Positions 49,679-62,325 of a stretch of DNA of 64,000 bases are shown piece by piece. The position numbers and the translations under genes were made by a program. The notes under the pieces are model-generated. The model did no database searches. It was not told the DNA's origin and saw nothing but the letters and a program-made list of their open reading frames with translations. Location: NCBI GenBank assembly GCA_963920525.1, contig OY986439.1, positions 30,824,319-30,888,318 on the forward strand, written 5' to 3'. This stretch comes from Dichetophora obliterata. Taxonomy: Eukaryota; Arthropoda; Insecta; Diptera; Sciomyzidae. Each line of letters begins with the position of its first letter. The stretch's first letter is position 1.

Positions 49679-50989
49679 GATATTTTATTATAAAGAATAA
49701 CTAAGTAAATAAATAAATTGCAAGCACCAGAGAAAAAGAGTTGCATATTAACATAAGCTCAGCTGCATTTCATTGTTAAACTGATCTTCAAGCACATCAG
49801 CACGTCGACCACATCCTTTAAATGTCGTCCTTTTAAAGGTTGCAGGTTATTTACACGTTTACAAGCACAACAATAAAATAAATGATGAACAATTCAATGC
49901 AGCATATAAAGCAGCAGCATCAAATGAAATGTTTGCCAAGCAATTTAAATTAACGTAAATACTTTATAAATTCAAGCACTTAAATTTATCCATCGATGCA
50001 AAAGTGGAAGAAGGACGTAAGCAGGTTGTTGTTGTTGGTGCTGCTGCTGTTGGCAGTTAATGTTGAAGATTGTGCAATTTAAATGAAGTTAATAATGAAG
50101 ATATTGAAATAATAATGACGTTGACGTTGATGGCGACGACGACAACAACCTTGTCGATATACATATACTTGATGTTTACGTCGTTTTTATGGTGACGTAA
50201 ATGTCAAACGTAATGTAATGGAAACTGATGCTGGTAACATTATGTTGACGATGTTGTCACATTTCAATTCGAAATGTCAACGTGTGTTTTGTGTGTGTGT
50301 GTGTGTGTTTGTGTGACAAGTTCATTAAATGCACACATTAAGTAAGCAAAGCAAAGCAATAACAGCAACAAGAGTAGCAGAATAAATGCATACAAGTTCA
50401 TGTTACGCACAGAAACACAGTCACATATACACATATCATATAATCAGTCGGAACTCAATTTGAACGCATAACAGTTGAATAAGCAGCAGTTGTTGCTGCA
50501 ACGGTCAGTGTTGCAAGAACGTTGCAGAGTAGTAAAAGCAGCATAAAATAGAGTTCATGCCAGTTCGAATATTTTATGCAATCGATCCATGTAGTAGGTA
50601 ATAGAGAAAAAATAAAAAAACACCTCCACTTAAATGACAGTGAAACTGGCTGCATTCTAATTAAGTACAAATAAAAGTCAAAATGACGTGAATATCCATA
50701 ATAATCACATATACAAAACATCTGTCAAATTCGCTGTGTGTAATATATGTTTGTGTATTTAATGAGCGGGGTTTGACTGTGACTATGAATGTCTGCAGTA
50801 TTCGATATGTTTAATTAAGGTTTGTAAAGCAAAATTTTTAAATATATTCTAATTAGTTGTGTTGACAACTTTTTGAAGTAAAATATTTGTCTTGATTTGC
50901 TTAACTCATAAAAATATTGACACAAAGAATTGGTGGAGGGGCTCAAAAATATAAGGGAATAGAGCCGAAGAAGCTGAATTGGAAGCCAA
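49679..50989. other. Unassigned DNA with (GT)n microsatellite
   Basis: Contains (GT)n at ~50288-50316 and gttgctgctgttg-type triplet stretches (50030-50060). The minus-strand open frame at 50455-50721 is alanine/leucine/cysteine-rich without a recognisable domain and is not called. Confidence 0.4.
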
Positions 50990-53900
50990 AGCTAATGCTT
51001 GAGCAAAGGTAGAAAAATGCTTAAGAAAATACTATGACTACTATAACGTCTACTTCTTGAAGTTCTTAAGCAAATTATAAAATAAATGTTAAAGCCCATA
51101 ACATAATGCTAAAGTAAATTTCAAAGCACATTACGTAAATCCTTAAGCAAGTGCTAGAAAATAAGCTTAAACAAATTCTTAAGCAAGAAAAAAAAGGATA
51201 ATTATTACTCAAATATATAAAAAAAGCTTAGGTAAATACTAAATGCATAAGTAAATACTAAATGCTTAAGTAAGTAAATACTTAATGCCTAAGTAAATGC
51301 TAAATAAATAATGCTTAATTTCCAACGCTTCTTTCTTAAGCAAATGCAAATGATAGATGAATAAGCAAATGCTTGGTATTGTTTAGCAAATGCTTACTAC
51401 TAAAATGAATAGTTAATGCTTAAGCAAGGGCCTAAACAATTCTTAAGCTAAAGCAAACCTTTTAACATAGTAAATGCTGAAGTAGATATTAAATATAATT
51501 ATGAACCGAAGTAAGTTAAAAACACTTACGTTAATATTTTATGCTAAAAGCAAGTTCAAAGTGCCAAAGAACATGTTATATACTTATGCAAATGATAAGA
51601 GAAAATTCTTAAGCAAAATCTGAAGCAAGTGCTAAAAACTTAAGCAAATACTTGATGTTTAAATGCAAAATTCCTAAGCAAGATTTAAAGAAAATGCTTA
51701 GGATTATACTTATGACAATGCTGAAGTAAATGCCTGAGTATTCCACATATACTTTCACGTAATATTTTGAAGCAAGTACTAAACCAGAGTTTAAAGAATA
51801 TTTTAAATTATTTACTTTAGGTAGTAAATTGAAGTAAATTGAAGTAAATACTTAATACTGAAATTATTTCTAATCTAAAGCAACATTCTTATAAAGAACT
51901 TTTAAGCAAGTGATACAGAGTAGATTAAATATATTCGCAATTAAATATCTTAAGTCAGGTTAAAATAAATACTTTATGTTCAAGCAATTGCTTAAGAAAA
52001 ATTTTTAAATTTTAATTTGCAAGCTTTTTAGCTTGTACACAAAACGTTATACAAAAGATTCTAAAGTAATTTTTAATTAAATTCTTCAGTCCATGCTTAA
52101 GTTTATACCTCGTGTTTAGGTTAATGCTAAATGCTTTTGTAAATGCTAAAGCAAATGCTAAATGCTTTTGCAAGTGTTATAGCAAACGCTAAAGATTATG
52201 CTTACAAAATTTTTTAATAGAATGCTAAAATATATGACGAAGCAAATTCTCAAGTAAATGCTTAACAAAATACCAAAAGCTATTCCAATTCAAGTACTAA
52301 AAATAAACAATAAGAATTTAACAACTAAATAATAGAGTAAATACTAAATACATTAGTTAATACAAAAGCAAATGCTTAAACAAAATTTTTAGGAAAATTT
52401 TTAAGCAAGTGATGATAGTACTAAGAAAATTTTTAATTAAATATTTAAGTTTATGCTTCAGTAAAAACATAACGCTTAAGCAAATGCTAAATGAACAAGA
52501 TTATGCTTAAGTTAATCCTAAATTTTTAAGTAAATGCTTAGGAACATACTAAATATTATTCTAAAGCAAGTGATTAAGTATACAAAAGGTAATTCAATAA
52601 CAAAGCATGAAAAAAATACTAAATGCATAAGCTAATACTAAATGCTAAAGCAATTGCTTAAGCAAAATATTTAAGAAAATTCTAAAGCCATTGATTTAGA
52701 GAGTATTAAAAAAATTTTCGATTAAATAGTTTAGCTTATGCTTAAGAAAATACACAATGTTTAAGCAAATTCTTAATGCTTATGCAAATACTAAAGCAAT
52801 TGTTAAACGCTAATGCAAACGCAAAAGCAAATGACCAACATTTTGCTTAAGCAAATACTAAATTCATAAGTAAATGCTAAAGAATATAATAAATGTTATT
52901 CTAAAGCGTGTTCTTAAGTAAACAAAAAATAATTTAATAACAAATAATAAAACAAATACTTAATGCATAAGTTAATACTAAATGCTAAAGCAATTGCTTA
53001 AGCAAAATGTTTGAATAACTTCTGAATCATGTAAAAATATAATATATAACAAAATTTTCTATCGAATACTTTAGCTCATGCTTGAGTAAATAATTATTGT
53101 TTAAGCAAATGCACAATGCTGATGAACATATTAAAACTACTGCTTAATTGCTTATTAAAATGTTAAAGCAGTGTTCAAGTTTATGCTTAGGAAATTCTTT
53201 AACTAAGTGCTTGAGTACATGCTGAAGCAAGTTCTTAAGTAAATGTTAAAGGAGATACTAAATATTATTCTAAATCAAGTACTGAAGTAAGCACAACGTA
53301 GTTCTATACTTAACAATGAATCAAAGTTTTAATACTGGAGTAAATACTAAATGTTAAAGTAAATGTTAAGCAAAGTTTTGAAGCATCGTTTTAGACAAGA
53401 GCAAATTGTTATAAAGAAGATACTTAATAAGTTATAAATCAGATATTTAACTTGTGCTTACAAGTAAATAATAAATGTTAAAATTTAACTTCAATTGCCT
53501 AATACTAAAGCACGTGTTATCACAATATCTACATGCTTAAGCAAATGCTCAAAATTATGCTTATGAAAAATCTGAAGTCAGTGCTGGAGTTTATGGTAGA
53601 TACAAAACTTTATTTTAAATTAAGTACTGAAGTAAACAAAAGCTATTTCAAAAGGAAATAATAAAGCACATACTAAATACATTCTTAAGCAAGTTCTTAA
53701 GTTAGTAGAAAGTATTTGAAAACAAATAATTAAGCAAATACTAAAATCATAAGTTAATACTAAATGCTAATGCAATTGCTAAAGCAAAATGTTAAAACAA
53801 CTTTTTAAGCATGTAAAAAATATAATAATAAAAATATTTTCCATCAAATCCTTTAGCTCATGCTAGAGAAAAAACTTTATGTTTAAGCAAATGCTAAATG

Positions 53901-54870
53901 CTAATGTAAATTTTAAAGCAATTGCAAAGATGCTAATTAAAATGTTAAAGCAAGTGCTCATGGTTATGCTCAGAAAATTCTTTAAGTAAGTACTTCAGTT
54001 CATGCTGCAAGTTCTTAAGTATATGTTAAAGCAGATACTAAATGTTATTCTAAATCAAGAACTTAAGTAAACAAGTGGTAGTTCTATACTTTACAATGAA
54101 GTCTAGACTCCAATACTGGAGTTAATACCTAATGCTAAAGCAAATGCTCAGGTAAAGTTTTTAAGTAAATTGTTAAACAAGTGCTAACGAAGATACTTAT
54201 TTATTTATGTATCAAACACTTTACTTGTGCTTACAATTAAATAATATATGATAATGTTTAAATAAATGCTAAACACTAAAGCAAATTTTCGCATTAATTC
54301 TACATGCTTAAGCAAATGCTACAGGTTATGCTTATGCAATATCTTAAGTACGTGCTGCAATTTATGCTGAAGCAAATTCTTATGCAAAGGAGAAAGTAGA
54401 TACTAAAGTTAAAATCAAGAACTTAAGTAAAAAAGTCATTCGAATCAAAATAATGAAAAGAATACTAAATACTTAAGTTTATACTAAAGCAAATGCTTAA
54501 GAAAAATTACTAAGCAAATACATAAGCAAATGACAAATATGATATTAAAGATATTCTCACTCAAAAACTTTTAATCATGCTTAAGAAAAAACGTAATGTT
54601 TAAGCAAATGCTATGTGCTTGTTCAAAATTTCAAGCAAATTCTTAAGACTAAGCTTTACTAAGTCCTTCAGTAAGTGCTAAACTATATGCTGAAGCAAGT
54701 TCTTAACTAAATGCTAAAGCATACAACAAAAATACAAATCTATAAAATATTCTAAATCAAGTACTTAAGTAAATACTTAAGCAAAGTAAGTGTTTAAGCT
54801 CGATTATGGCAATGCTTAAGTGAGTTTTTAGACAATTTTCAGACAAATCATAAAGCTTACCCGAAGCAAG
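50990..54870. repeat. Degenerate higher-order repeat of AAGCAAATGC words
   Basis: Almost 3.9 kb made of short words in one orientation: taagcaaatgct, aaatgctaaatgc, tgcttaagtaaa, atgcaaat. A longer unit recurs at ~52071, 52430, 52710, 53050, 53430, 53835, 54210 and 54550, spaced ~280-405 bp: an attaaatNNtttagcttatgcttaag-type start, then aatgtttaagcaaatgct. Divergence is high, so the array is old or under no homogenisation. Stops are frequent in all frames. The left patch at 30180-30690 belongs to the same family. Confidence 0.8.
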
Positions 54871-57534
54871 AGGCAATCATAAAAAATGTTTTATGCTTTT
54901 CTATTTTAAGACTCTTGAACTTAAAATATGTAAGGCTCATTAACATCCATTTGAATGTTATTGCTTTTTATGACCTCTTTTTGTCAAAATTTGTAATCGA
55001 AATTAGCATTTTGACAGCAATTACTTCAACTGAAGTACCAGTGGCAACACAATAGGAATAACAACGACCACATCAACAAGAACAATAACCAAAAGAAATA
55101 AACAAGGAATAAATTTCAAAGTGATTCCACAAAAAATGAAATAAAATAAAATATTTTTCAACTGGCAGTTGATGCGAGCAAATGAAAAATCCTGATAGAA
55201 CGAGGAATACTCTCAAACTTACACACAAACACACACAATATCCCAACGAGCGCGTGAAAGTGTGCGTCAAAATAATCAGCATGAAATCATCATGCAAAAT
55301 ACTAAAAGGATCAAGCAAGACAACATCGTGCTCTAGGGATCCATAAAAAAAGCAACATAAAGACCTTAAAAACGTTAACAGAAAAAACACGAACACACAC
55401 ACAGACACCATCACGTAAGCACTCAAACAACAAAAGTCATACTCTCTCAGCTGTTTGTATGAATTATTGTTAGTTGACGGAAATTTATACAGGAGATGTT
55501 GAGAGTGTTTGGAAGTGTACACAGACAGAATACACAGTAAATAGTGCCAGAGGAATGAATGCTGTGAATGGCGAGTGGTGAATGGCTGCCGAAAATTTTA
55601 TTACTGACTTTGTTGTTGACTCGCTGTGCGTGAAAGTGTAAAGACAAAGTGACCCACTGACACTGTCCATTACGGATGACAAACAGAAGCACATAAGCAC
55701 ACACATACATTGAAAATTGTGTCCCAACGTTTTGGTGTAGTCGCAATGGTCAACTGTTAAAAGCTTTAAAGGCGAGAAGCTGTAATTATTATCGTTTTAT
55801 TTTTAGTTTTTCAAAAAGTTCTGTCGTTTTAAATTAAAAAAAAAATATTTAAAGAATGTCACGTTGTAAATTTAAATAAGAATATAGCTATAATAATATT
55901 TGTGTTGAAAACTTTTAGCAGCTTTTCAAAGAAAACGCTTTCAAACACTAAGGAAAATCTGCTTTACACAAGCGCATTAGTCTCATAATACCCCTATCTT
56001 AAATTTACACACACACATAGCAGTAAAGTATGTTTTAAGACTCAAGCTTCTAACTAATCCCAAGCCTCATACTGCATCAGCCTCAAACAATGTTATTTTT
56101 AAGCCTTGAGTTTTAAAATAAAACAACAAAAAAGAAAAGAAATAACACAAAAAATGTTATAATTTATGAGGTTTGTTCATAAGAAAATTAAAATGCAACA
56201 CACCAAATCCCGTAAAAAAACAAAAGCAACACTGAACAAAATGTTTCGGACTGTTTTTCAATTAAGCTCAGATTTATGTTAATCCAAAGCTCGTTTACGC
56301 TTCTCTCCGCACTCTTTTACTTATTTTTTTGCTCCAGCAACAAGCAAAACTTGCGAGCTGAGGCAACCGCGAACAAAAGTTCTTTTCGCAGGGCGGCGAG
56401 AGGAGGTGGCGAGAATGTGTAAAAATATTAAACGTGTATTCTGCCAGTTATCTGTGTGTGTTTTTTTTAACGTTACAAATTTTTTCAAACTCGCCAAGCT
56501 TTTAATAGGAATTAAATTTAATTAAATTACAAAATAATTACTAACCGGAGAAAAAAAAAAGAAACACAAAAAGGTGTTGCCAAGCTGTGTGCAAAAAAGT
56601 GGTTATATCAATTAATTAAATTAAAGCGAAAGTGATTAAAACTGATTTGCTTAAATAAAATTTATTATATTGAAACAAAGTGTGTATGGAAAAATAAGAA
56701 ATAATAGCAGCATTTTTAGTAAATGCAATTTTTAATTTTTTAATGAGTAAAGTCTAAAATACATAAAAGAGTAACGAGTTATTTATGAGTTTTGACTCTT
56801 TATGTTCTCTTTCAGATTAACCGTTAGCCGTAAATGCAGTTTACAAGAAATTTTCTTTAATATCTTTATTTAATACTTTTGCTTAAATACCTTTCTTCTA
56901 CTTTGTTTAAAATTAGTGGTAATAAAAGAATTTTTAATAAAGGCAATTTTGAATTTTTATTGAGGAAAGTTAAAAAAAAAATGTTACAAGCTATTACTGG
57001 CTTTTTTCTCTTTAAAAATAATAATAATAATAAACCTGTTAATAAACAGGTTCTCATTAAGTTTAAAAGCCGCAAGGCCATTTTATATAACTAAATTCAT
57101 TCATAACCTTTTTTCATACCTTTCTTGTATTTAGTTTGTTTTTGAATTTTTTTTTTATATAGATGTTTTTAATATTAAAAATATAAGCAACACCTTTTTA
57201 TTATTGTGCTGCTGAAATAATATTTGTAAAGGTGTGATCAACCTTGCAAAATAAATATTACTAGTATCGCCTGTGGTCAAAATTCGACCAACTTTCTGAA
57301 ATTTCAATCAGTTTTTTCTCATACTGAGGCGATGGCCTTGATTTAAGAAAATGTGCTGTACTAAGAAAATCTTAAGTTTCAACTTATCGCAATAATATTA
57401 ATATTAATTTAGACAAAATTTTTTTAAAAAATATTATCTGTAAAAATATTACCCAAAAAATAAAACAACTTTGGTACACCTTTATTTTTCACAACCAGGG
57501 CTTTTAATACAAAAATACGTTATTGTATTTTTTA
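54871..57534. other. Unassigned DNA; possible 5'UTR-like segment near 56340-56640
   Basis: No gene is recognised. A GC-richer island (56340-56420, gggcggcgagaggaggtggcg) followed by A-rich, gtgattaaaac-type sequence has the feel of a fly promoter/5'UTR, but no coding exon follows in the window. Open frames at 55073-55746 (minus) and ~56866-57094 (both strands) have no motif. Confidence 0.3.
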
Positions 57535-57735
57535 TATGCTTTTTTTTGGGAACTGAGGAAAGCTAAAGTTTTTGAGATATCGTCATAACTTTGATGTCAA
57601 AATAAAGGGAATTTTTCCGAATTTAATATTTGTAAGAACTTTCACCATCACAATATATATTCACACATTTATACAAAAAATGCTTATTGTAGGGTATCCA
57701 TAAGAGATAGCGAAAAATTCGTTTTGCACATTATA
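57535..57735. repeat. Dispersed repeat, partner of 20640-20830
   Basis: Shares gagatatcg, tttcaccatcacaatatata, ttcacacatttatac and gtagggtatccataag with the earlier copy, with scattered differences. It abuts the mariner left terminus. Confidence 0.65.
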
Positions 57736-60044
57736 AAGGGTGGTTAAATTTTAAGGGCCGATGTTGAATGTGAACCACACCTAAACGTCAAGTTTTTTAC
57801 GCATTTCATTTGACATTTCTCAATTTCAGACTAATTCAATTTGAACCCATGGTATAATTATTTTACAAGGTAGCCGTGACAGCTTTTTGGCGATTGGTAG
57901 TTGTCAAAAACAGCTTAAGAATGTTGTAGTTTGCTGCTATTGACTAGCTATGTGCTTATTTTTAACTTATCTTTGATTCATTAAATTTATTCGCGAAGTT
58001 GATTGAAATGTTTTTAGTTTTTTGCGGTTGACTAACTATGTTCAAGTCGTCGCTTATTTTTTCACTTTTCTTTGATTAATTGCATAAACAGCTAATTTTG
58101 ACAGCTACCCATCGCCGCTCGTGAGAAAAAAGCCAGTCTACGCGGCTACCTTGTCAAATAATTGTATCATGTTTGAACCATGGAAAGATACACAATCGAG
58201 CAACGCGTAAAAGTTATTCAGGCTTATTATGAAAATGGACGTTCAAATCAAAAAGCATATCGTGCACTTCGTGATTTTTTCGGTCAATTTAATCGTCCAA
58301 ATGTGCGTACAATCGGAAAAATCGTGCAAAAATTTGAGCAAACCGGGTCTATAGGAGATGTGAAAATACCAGTGCATACTCGTACAGCTCGTACTGCAGA
58401 AAATATTGCTGCTGTTCGCGATAGTGTGGCTGAAGAGCCGTCCACCTCAACTCGTCCTCGTGCCCAACAATTGCACCTCTTACGCTCGTAGTTGATGAAC
58501 ATTATGCATAAAGACTTGCATTTAGACGCTTACAAGGTGTAATTGACTCAAAAACTAAAGCCTCTTGACCATTTCAAGCGTCGTCAATGGTCAGAACGGT
58601 GGCAAGAAAAAGCAACAGTGGATGATCAATTTTCGAAAAAAATCATCTTCAGTGATGAGGCACATTTTCACCTCAGTGGATTCGTCAATAAGCAGAATTG
58701 GCGTATTCGGGCGAATGATAATCCAAGAGTGATTGTCGAAAACCAATGCACCCACAAAGAGTGACTGTTTGGTGCGGTTTATGGGCTGGCGGCATCATCG
58801 GGCCGTATTTTTTCCAAAATGAGGCCGGTCAGGCAGTTACTGTGAATGGTGTTCGCTATCGTGAGATGATAACGAACTTTTTATGGCCCGAATTGGAAGA
58901 TATGGATGTGGACCATATGTGGTTTTAACAGGACGGTGCCACTTGCCACACAGCTAACGAAACAATGGCTCTGTTGCGCGACAAATTTAATGGCCGTATG
59001 TAAGGCGGGTTCAAATCCGGTCAGATAAGGCCACATAATTTAACTTTATTAATTTGCATTTTTTTTTCTCTTGCTTTTACTTACATTATTACAGACATTG
59101 AAACCTGGAAAAATTGTGTAAATACGATTTTGATTTCAAATATTTATATTATTAAAAAAAAAAAAATACAAATAAGCCATCCAAAACCGAACTTAAAGCA
59201 TCGTCAAAGAAATATAAAAGGAAAATTTTTTTGATTAAATAAAAACATCCGAAATAAATCTTTTTCCACTCATTTGAATAGATAGCAAGTTTTTTGTGAC
59301 AAGCAATTTTTTTTCTTGGTACCTAAAAAATTCTTGCAAGTAAAAATTTCACTAGCATAAACTTGTAGCCAATTTTTTTTCTCTCTCACTTTTAATGCTC
59401 TCGTTGCGAGTTTTTTCGAGTACGTGAACGCTTTACTATTAAAAACTTGTATCCAAATATCTTTGTTTACAATTAAAGCAGATGTTTATATTCTTGTGCT
59501 AACTTAGCTTAATATACAGAGACGAAGTCTAAACATAACCTTGTGTTATCATGAAGTATTATGTTTAGAAACTCCTACAATGACAAAATAACAGGGAATA
59601 AATCTTAAAATAGACAAACATTTGTAGGGTTTTTTGTTTACAGAGCCAAAGTTGAGAGAGTCTGAGCTTAGCAGAGGCTCAGTATAACAGTTTGACAGCA
59701 AACAGAGTTGGGCCACTGAGACGAATTTAACATAGTGCGTAGGCTTAACATTAAAGACAAATTAACATAAATAGTCATGACCATAAGGAAAGGCAGACAG
59801 CGGCGGAGTAAGGGGGCTGAACACATCGGGCGATGTATACCGTTTCAAAACTTGCATGCTGAATGATGAGAGAAATTAACGGGTTGAATCCAGTCCACGC
59901 TGTTTCAATCCCAAATACTAAGGTAAATGTCCCTAACACAATTTTTTTATATAGGAAAATAAACAAGGGCGTGTGCAAAAGTTGGTACCGCGTGCAAACA
60001 TTGCGGCCGTGTGCAAAATTACGAGGCTATTCCAGATTTTTATT

Positions 60045-60110
60045 GGTATAAAAGCCAAAGCGAATTTAATTCGGTCTCTTTTGCTGGTCATAATTGATGT
60101 CTACAAGACG
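60045..60110 (+). promoter_or_regulatory. TATA-box promoter-like segment
   Basis: TATAAAAGCC at 60047 is followed ~30 bp downstream by the pyrimidine-rich ctcttttgctggtcataat, matching the geometry of a fly core promoter (TATA then initiator). The following ~1 kb is A-rich with many short upstream ATGs, as in a long leader. Sequence pattern only. Confidence 0.3.
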
Positions 60111-61055
60111 TTACCATAGTTCATTGTTTTTATTTCAAAGTGAAGTGAATAATAGTTTTAGTGACTTAACTTCTTTTGAAGAAGCTAATTAAAGTTTAAA
60201 CAATAAAAACTAAAACAGTAAAAATCTCTGTGAAAACTTGTGAATTAATAAAAGCTTTATTAAATTTTAATGCACAAAACCTAAATTCTCTAAAACCTAA
60301 TATTAAAATACATTAATTTGTAAAAATGTGAAAAAAAAAATTAAAATAAAAATTAAAAAATTAAATAAAAACTAAAATAAAAACTAAATTGTATATAAAA
60401 TGTACGAACAATTATTAAAAATGTAAAGACTTTAAATTATAAAATTAATGAAAATTTATATGAAAAAAATAGAAAAAAATTGTTCAGTACATAAACTTAA
60501 ACACTAATGAGCTAAAATGGAGTTTGTTAAAAAAAATAAGAACTAATTTTTTTTTCTGGAAAAAAATCTTAAACATAAGCAAAAACTGAGAAAAAATATC
60601 TGGATATTTTTTTTTATGTAGAATAAAATAAGAACAAAAAAAAAATATCAAGATAACATCTTAATAATGAAGAAAGTGTTATTTTTACAGACTTTATTTT
60701 TATAAGAATAAAAATTAGCTTAAAATCTTCATCTAAATTTTAGTTAAAACCGAAAGGAAAAAAATACTAGTGTTAAATATAAAAATACTATTACGATAAA
60801 CATACATACACAAACAAGAAAAAAGAAAAAAACGAAGTTTAAAACCTTAAAACTACGCAAAGACGTAAGAAAAACAAATTCTAAATTTCCAGTGTACAAC
60901 CGCAAAAGTTGTGAATTCTAAAACAGAAGAAAAAAAAATATAAAAAAAAGAGAGAGAGAACAAAAGAACAAGAGACTAATAACATTTTTAAAAATAGGCT
61001 TATTTTAATGAGAGCATTACAGCAGCAAATAAATAATATCAATGTCTGCTCCTAA

Positions 61056-61151
61056 CAGAGCTCTGTAAATAATACTGACAGCCAGATCAGCGATGACAGC
61101 AACCCGAGTAGCAGCATCGATGGACAGCGAGGGATTTACAAAAATAAATGA
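61056..61151 (+). other. Short Ser/Asp-rich open stretch, no start codon
   Basis: A 31-codon stretch reading ...NNTDSQISDDSNPSSSIDG... stands out from the A-rich surroundings by its balanced base composition. It has no ATG and ends at TGA. An ATG in another frame (61042, MSAPNRAL then stop) lies just upstream. It could be a remnant of an exon or gag-like start, or chance. Confidence 0.2.
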
Positions 61152-62325
61152 AAAGAAAGGAAACCCGAAATAAAAGTAATGTAATACAACTTATATATAT
61201 TCATAAAAGAAAAAAAAAACTAACAAAAAGAAAAAAAAAACACAAAACATAAATGTATACACTCAAAAAAAAAACATAGGTCTTAACATCATAATTTCTA
61301 GTGATGTTTTTTTTTTATATAAATTCTTTTTTTTAATTAAATGTCATAGTTTCTATACAAACAAATAAAAAATGTGAGTATGCGCATACGAATATGTAGA
61401 TTTTAAGAATTTATTGGTAAGAAAAAAAAAACTTGAATTAGTAATGTAATATTTTTATATTGTTTTTCTTTTTCTTCCTTTTTATTTCCTTTAATAAATT
61501 ATTATTCACTAAATTAGATTAAAAAAATGGTTTAATTTAATAATTAGATTCCCGTAGGTAACAGGAAGTCACTCTACTGTTTAAAAAAGGGAGCTTGTGG
61601 TGTTTTAAATGGTATTTTTGGTGACAAGCTAAGGTTGCGTCGGGCAGAAAAGGTGGCAACACTACCAGCCACCAACCCACTTTATCAAGTAACGTTTTTT
61701 TTTCTAAATCAAATTTTTAGTCTATTTTTTTTCCCCTCTTCTATATATTTTCTCCATATATTTTTTTTTCTTATATCTGAAAGATGAAGTTTGCCCTTTT
61801 TTACTATTTTCTGGCCTGTGCATGTTTTTTTTTTTGCTAACGTCCAAAGGCAGCACATGCAAGGCAGAGATAAATCCACCCCGCCACTGAAAATAGCCGT
61901 GTAACAGCAAGCATGCACACCTTCTGACCTTGCGTATTACCACCCTATGCCCACAATATTTAAAAATCCGATTAGGTTCGTTACATGTGTTATCTCACGT
62001 GGTGACGATGTCAATTGGCCGCCAAAATCATGTAATTTGACACCGTTGGACTTCTTTCTTTGGGGTTGTTTGAAAGAAAAGGTGTACGTCGATAAGCCAG
62101 CAACAAATCAAGAGTTAAAGGATGAGATAATTCAGCACATTAACGGCATAGAACCTCAATTATGCTTCAGTGTCATCGAAAATTTGGACCATCGGATGGA
62201 GGTGTGCCGCCGAGGTCGCGGCGGCCATTTGGCCAATATTTTGCTCCATACATAATTGAACCATACTAATATTATCATAATAAAAATAAATGACAATAAT
62301 TTCTTAAATAGTTTGTGTTTATTTG

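Larger units (their letters stand above)
59000..61987. mobile_element. ~3.0-kb insertion in the mariner; possible solo LTR
   Basis: Bounded by the two halves of the transposase frame. The extremes read TGTAA (59000) and TTACA (ending ~61985), the short TG...CA inverted ends typical of LTRs. No clear 4-6-bp target duplication is visible, so the ends are approximate. The interior has no long open frame, a TATA-box promoter-like segment near 60047, A-rich leader-like sequence (60100-61250) and AATAAA-type signals near 61494. A solo LTR of this size would be large. Alternatives are a non-autonomous unknown element, or a composite. Homology was not recognised. Confidence 0.4.
58180..62255 (+). pseudogene. 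Mariner transposase, interrupted and mutated
   Basis: Starts MERYTIEQRVKVIQAYYENG with the helix-turn-helix region (residues 1-~100). A frameshift/stop near 58490 follows, then KRRQWSERW and the first catalytic Asp in FSDEAHFHLSG (~58650). A frame change near 58745 precedes VTVWCGLWAGGIIGPYFF, and TAA at 58926 lies just before QDGATCHT (second Asp). The sequence breaks at ~58999 in FNGR and resumes at ~61988 as VISRGDDVNW, with the third Asp in NLTPLDFFLWG and the end GGHLANILLHT. Across the gap the spacing is again 41 residues. The C-terminal part (61947-62255) is open. Confidence 0.85.
57736..62325 (+). mobile_element. DD41D mariner split by a ~3-kb insertion
   Basis: The left terminus aagggtggttaaattttaag is preceded by TA. 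Transposase coding sequence runs from 58180 to ~58998, is interrupted until ~61988, and resumes to 62255. The expected right terminus is not found: about 70 bp after the stop codon the sequence passes into a LINE (62330 onward), so the 3' end was lost or displaced. Without the insertion the copy would be ~1.6 kb to the LINE junction. It is the third DD41D lineage in the window. Confidence 0.85.

Noticed and set aside
55073..55746. Minus-strand open frames of up to 149 codons
   Set aside because: Three overlapping phases are open at once, with leucine/cysteine-rich sequence and no recognisable domain. Likely chance in AT-rich DNA.
56340..56640. Promoter and first exon of a host gene
   Set aside because: The GC-richer island and leader-like sequence are suggestive, but no coding exon, start codon context or splice donor could be defended within the window.
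56866..57094. Two ~71-codon open frames on opposite strands
   Set aside because: Mirror images over the same A/T-rich DNA, with no motif or neighbouring exon.
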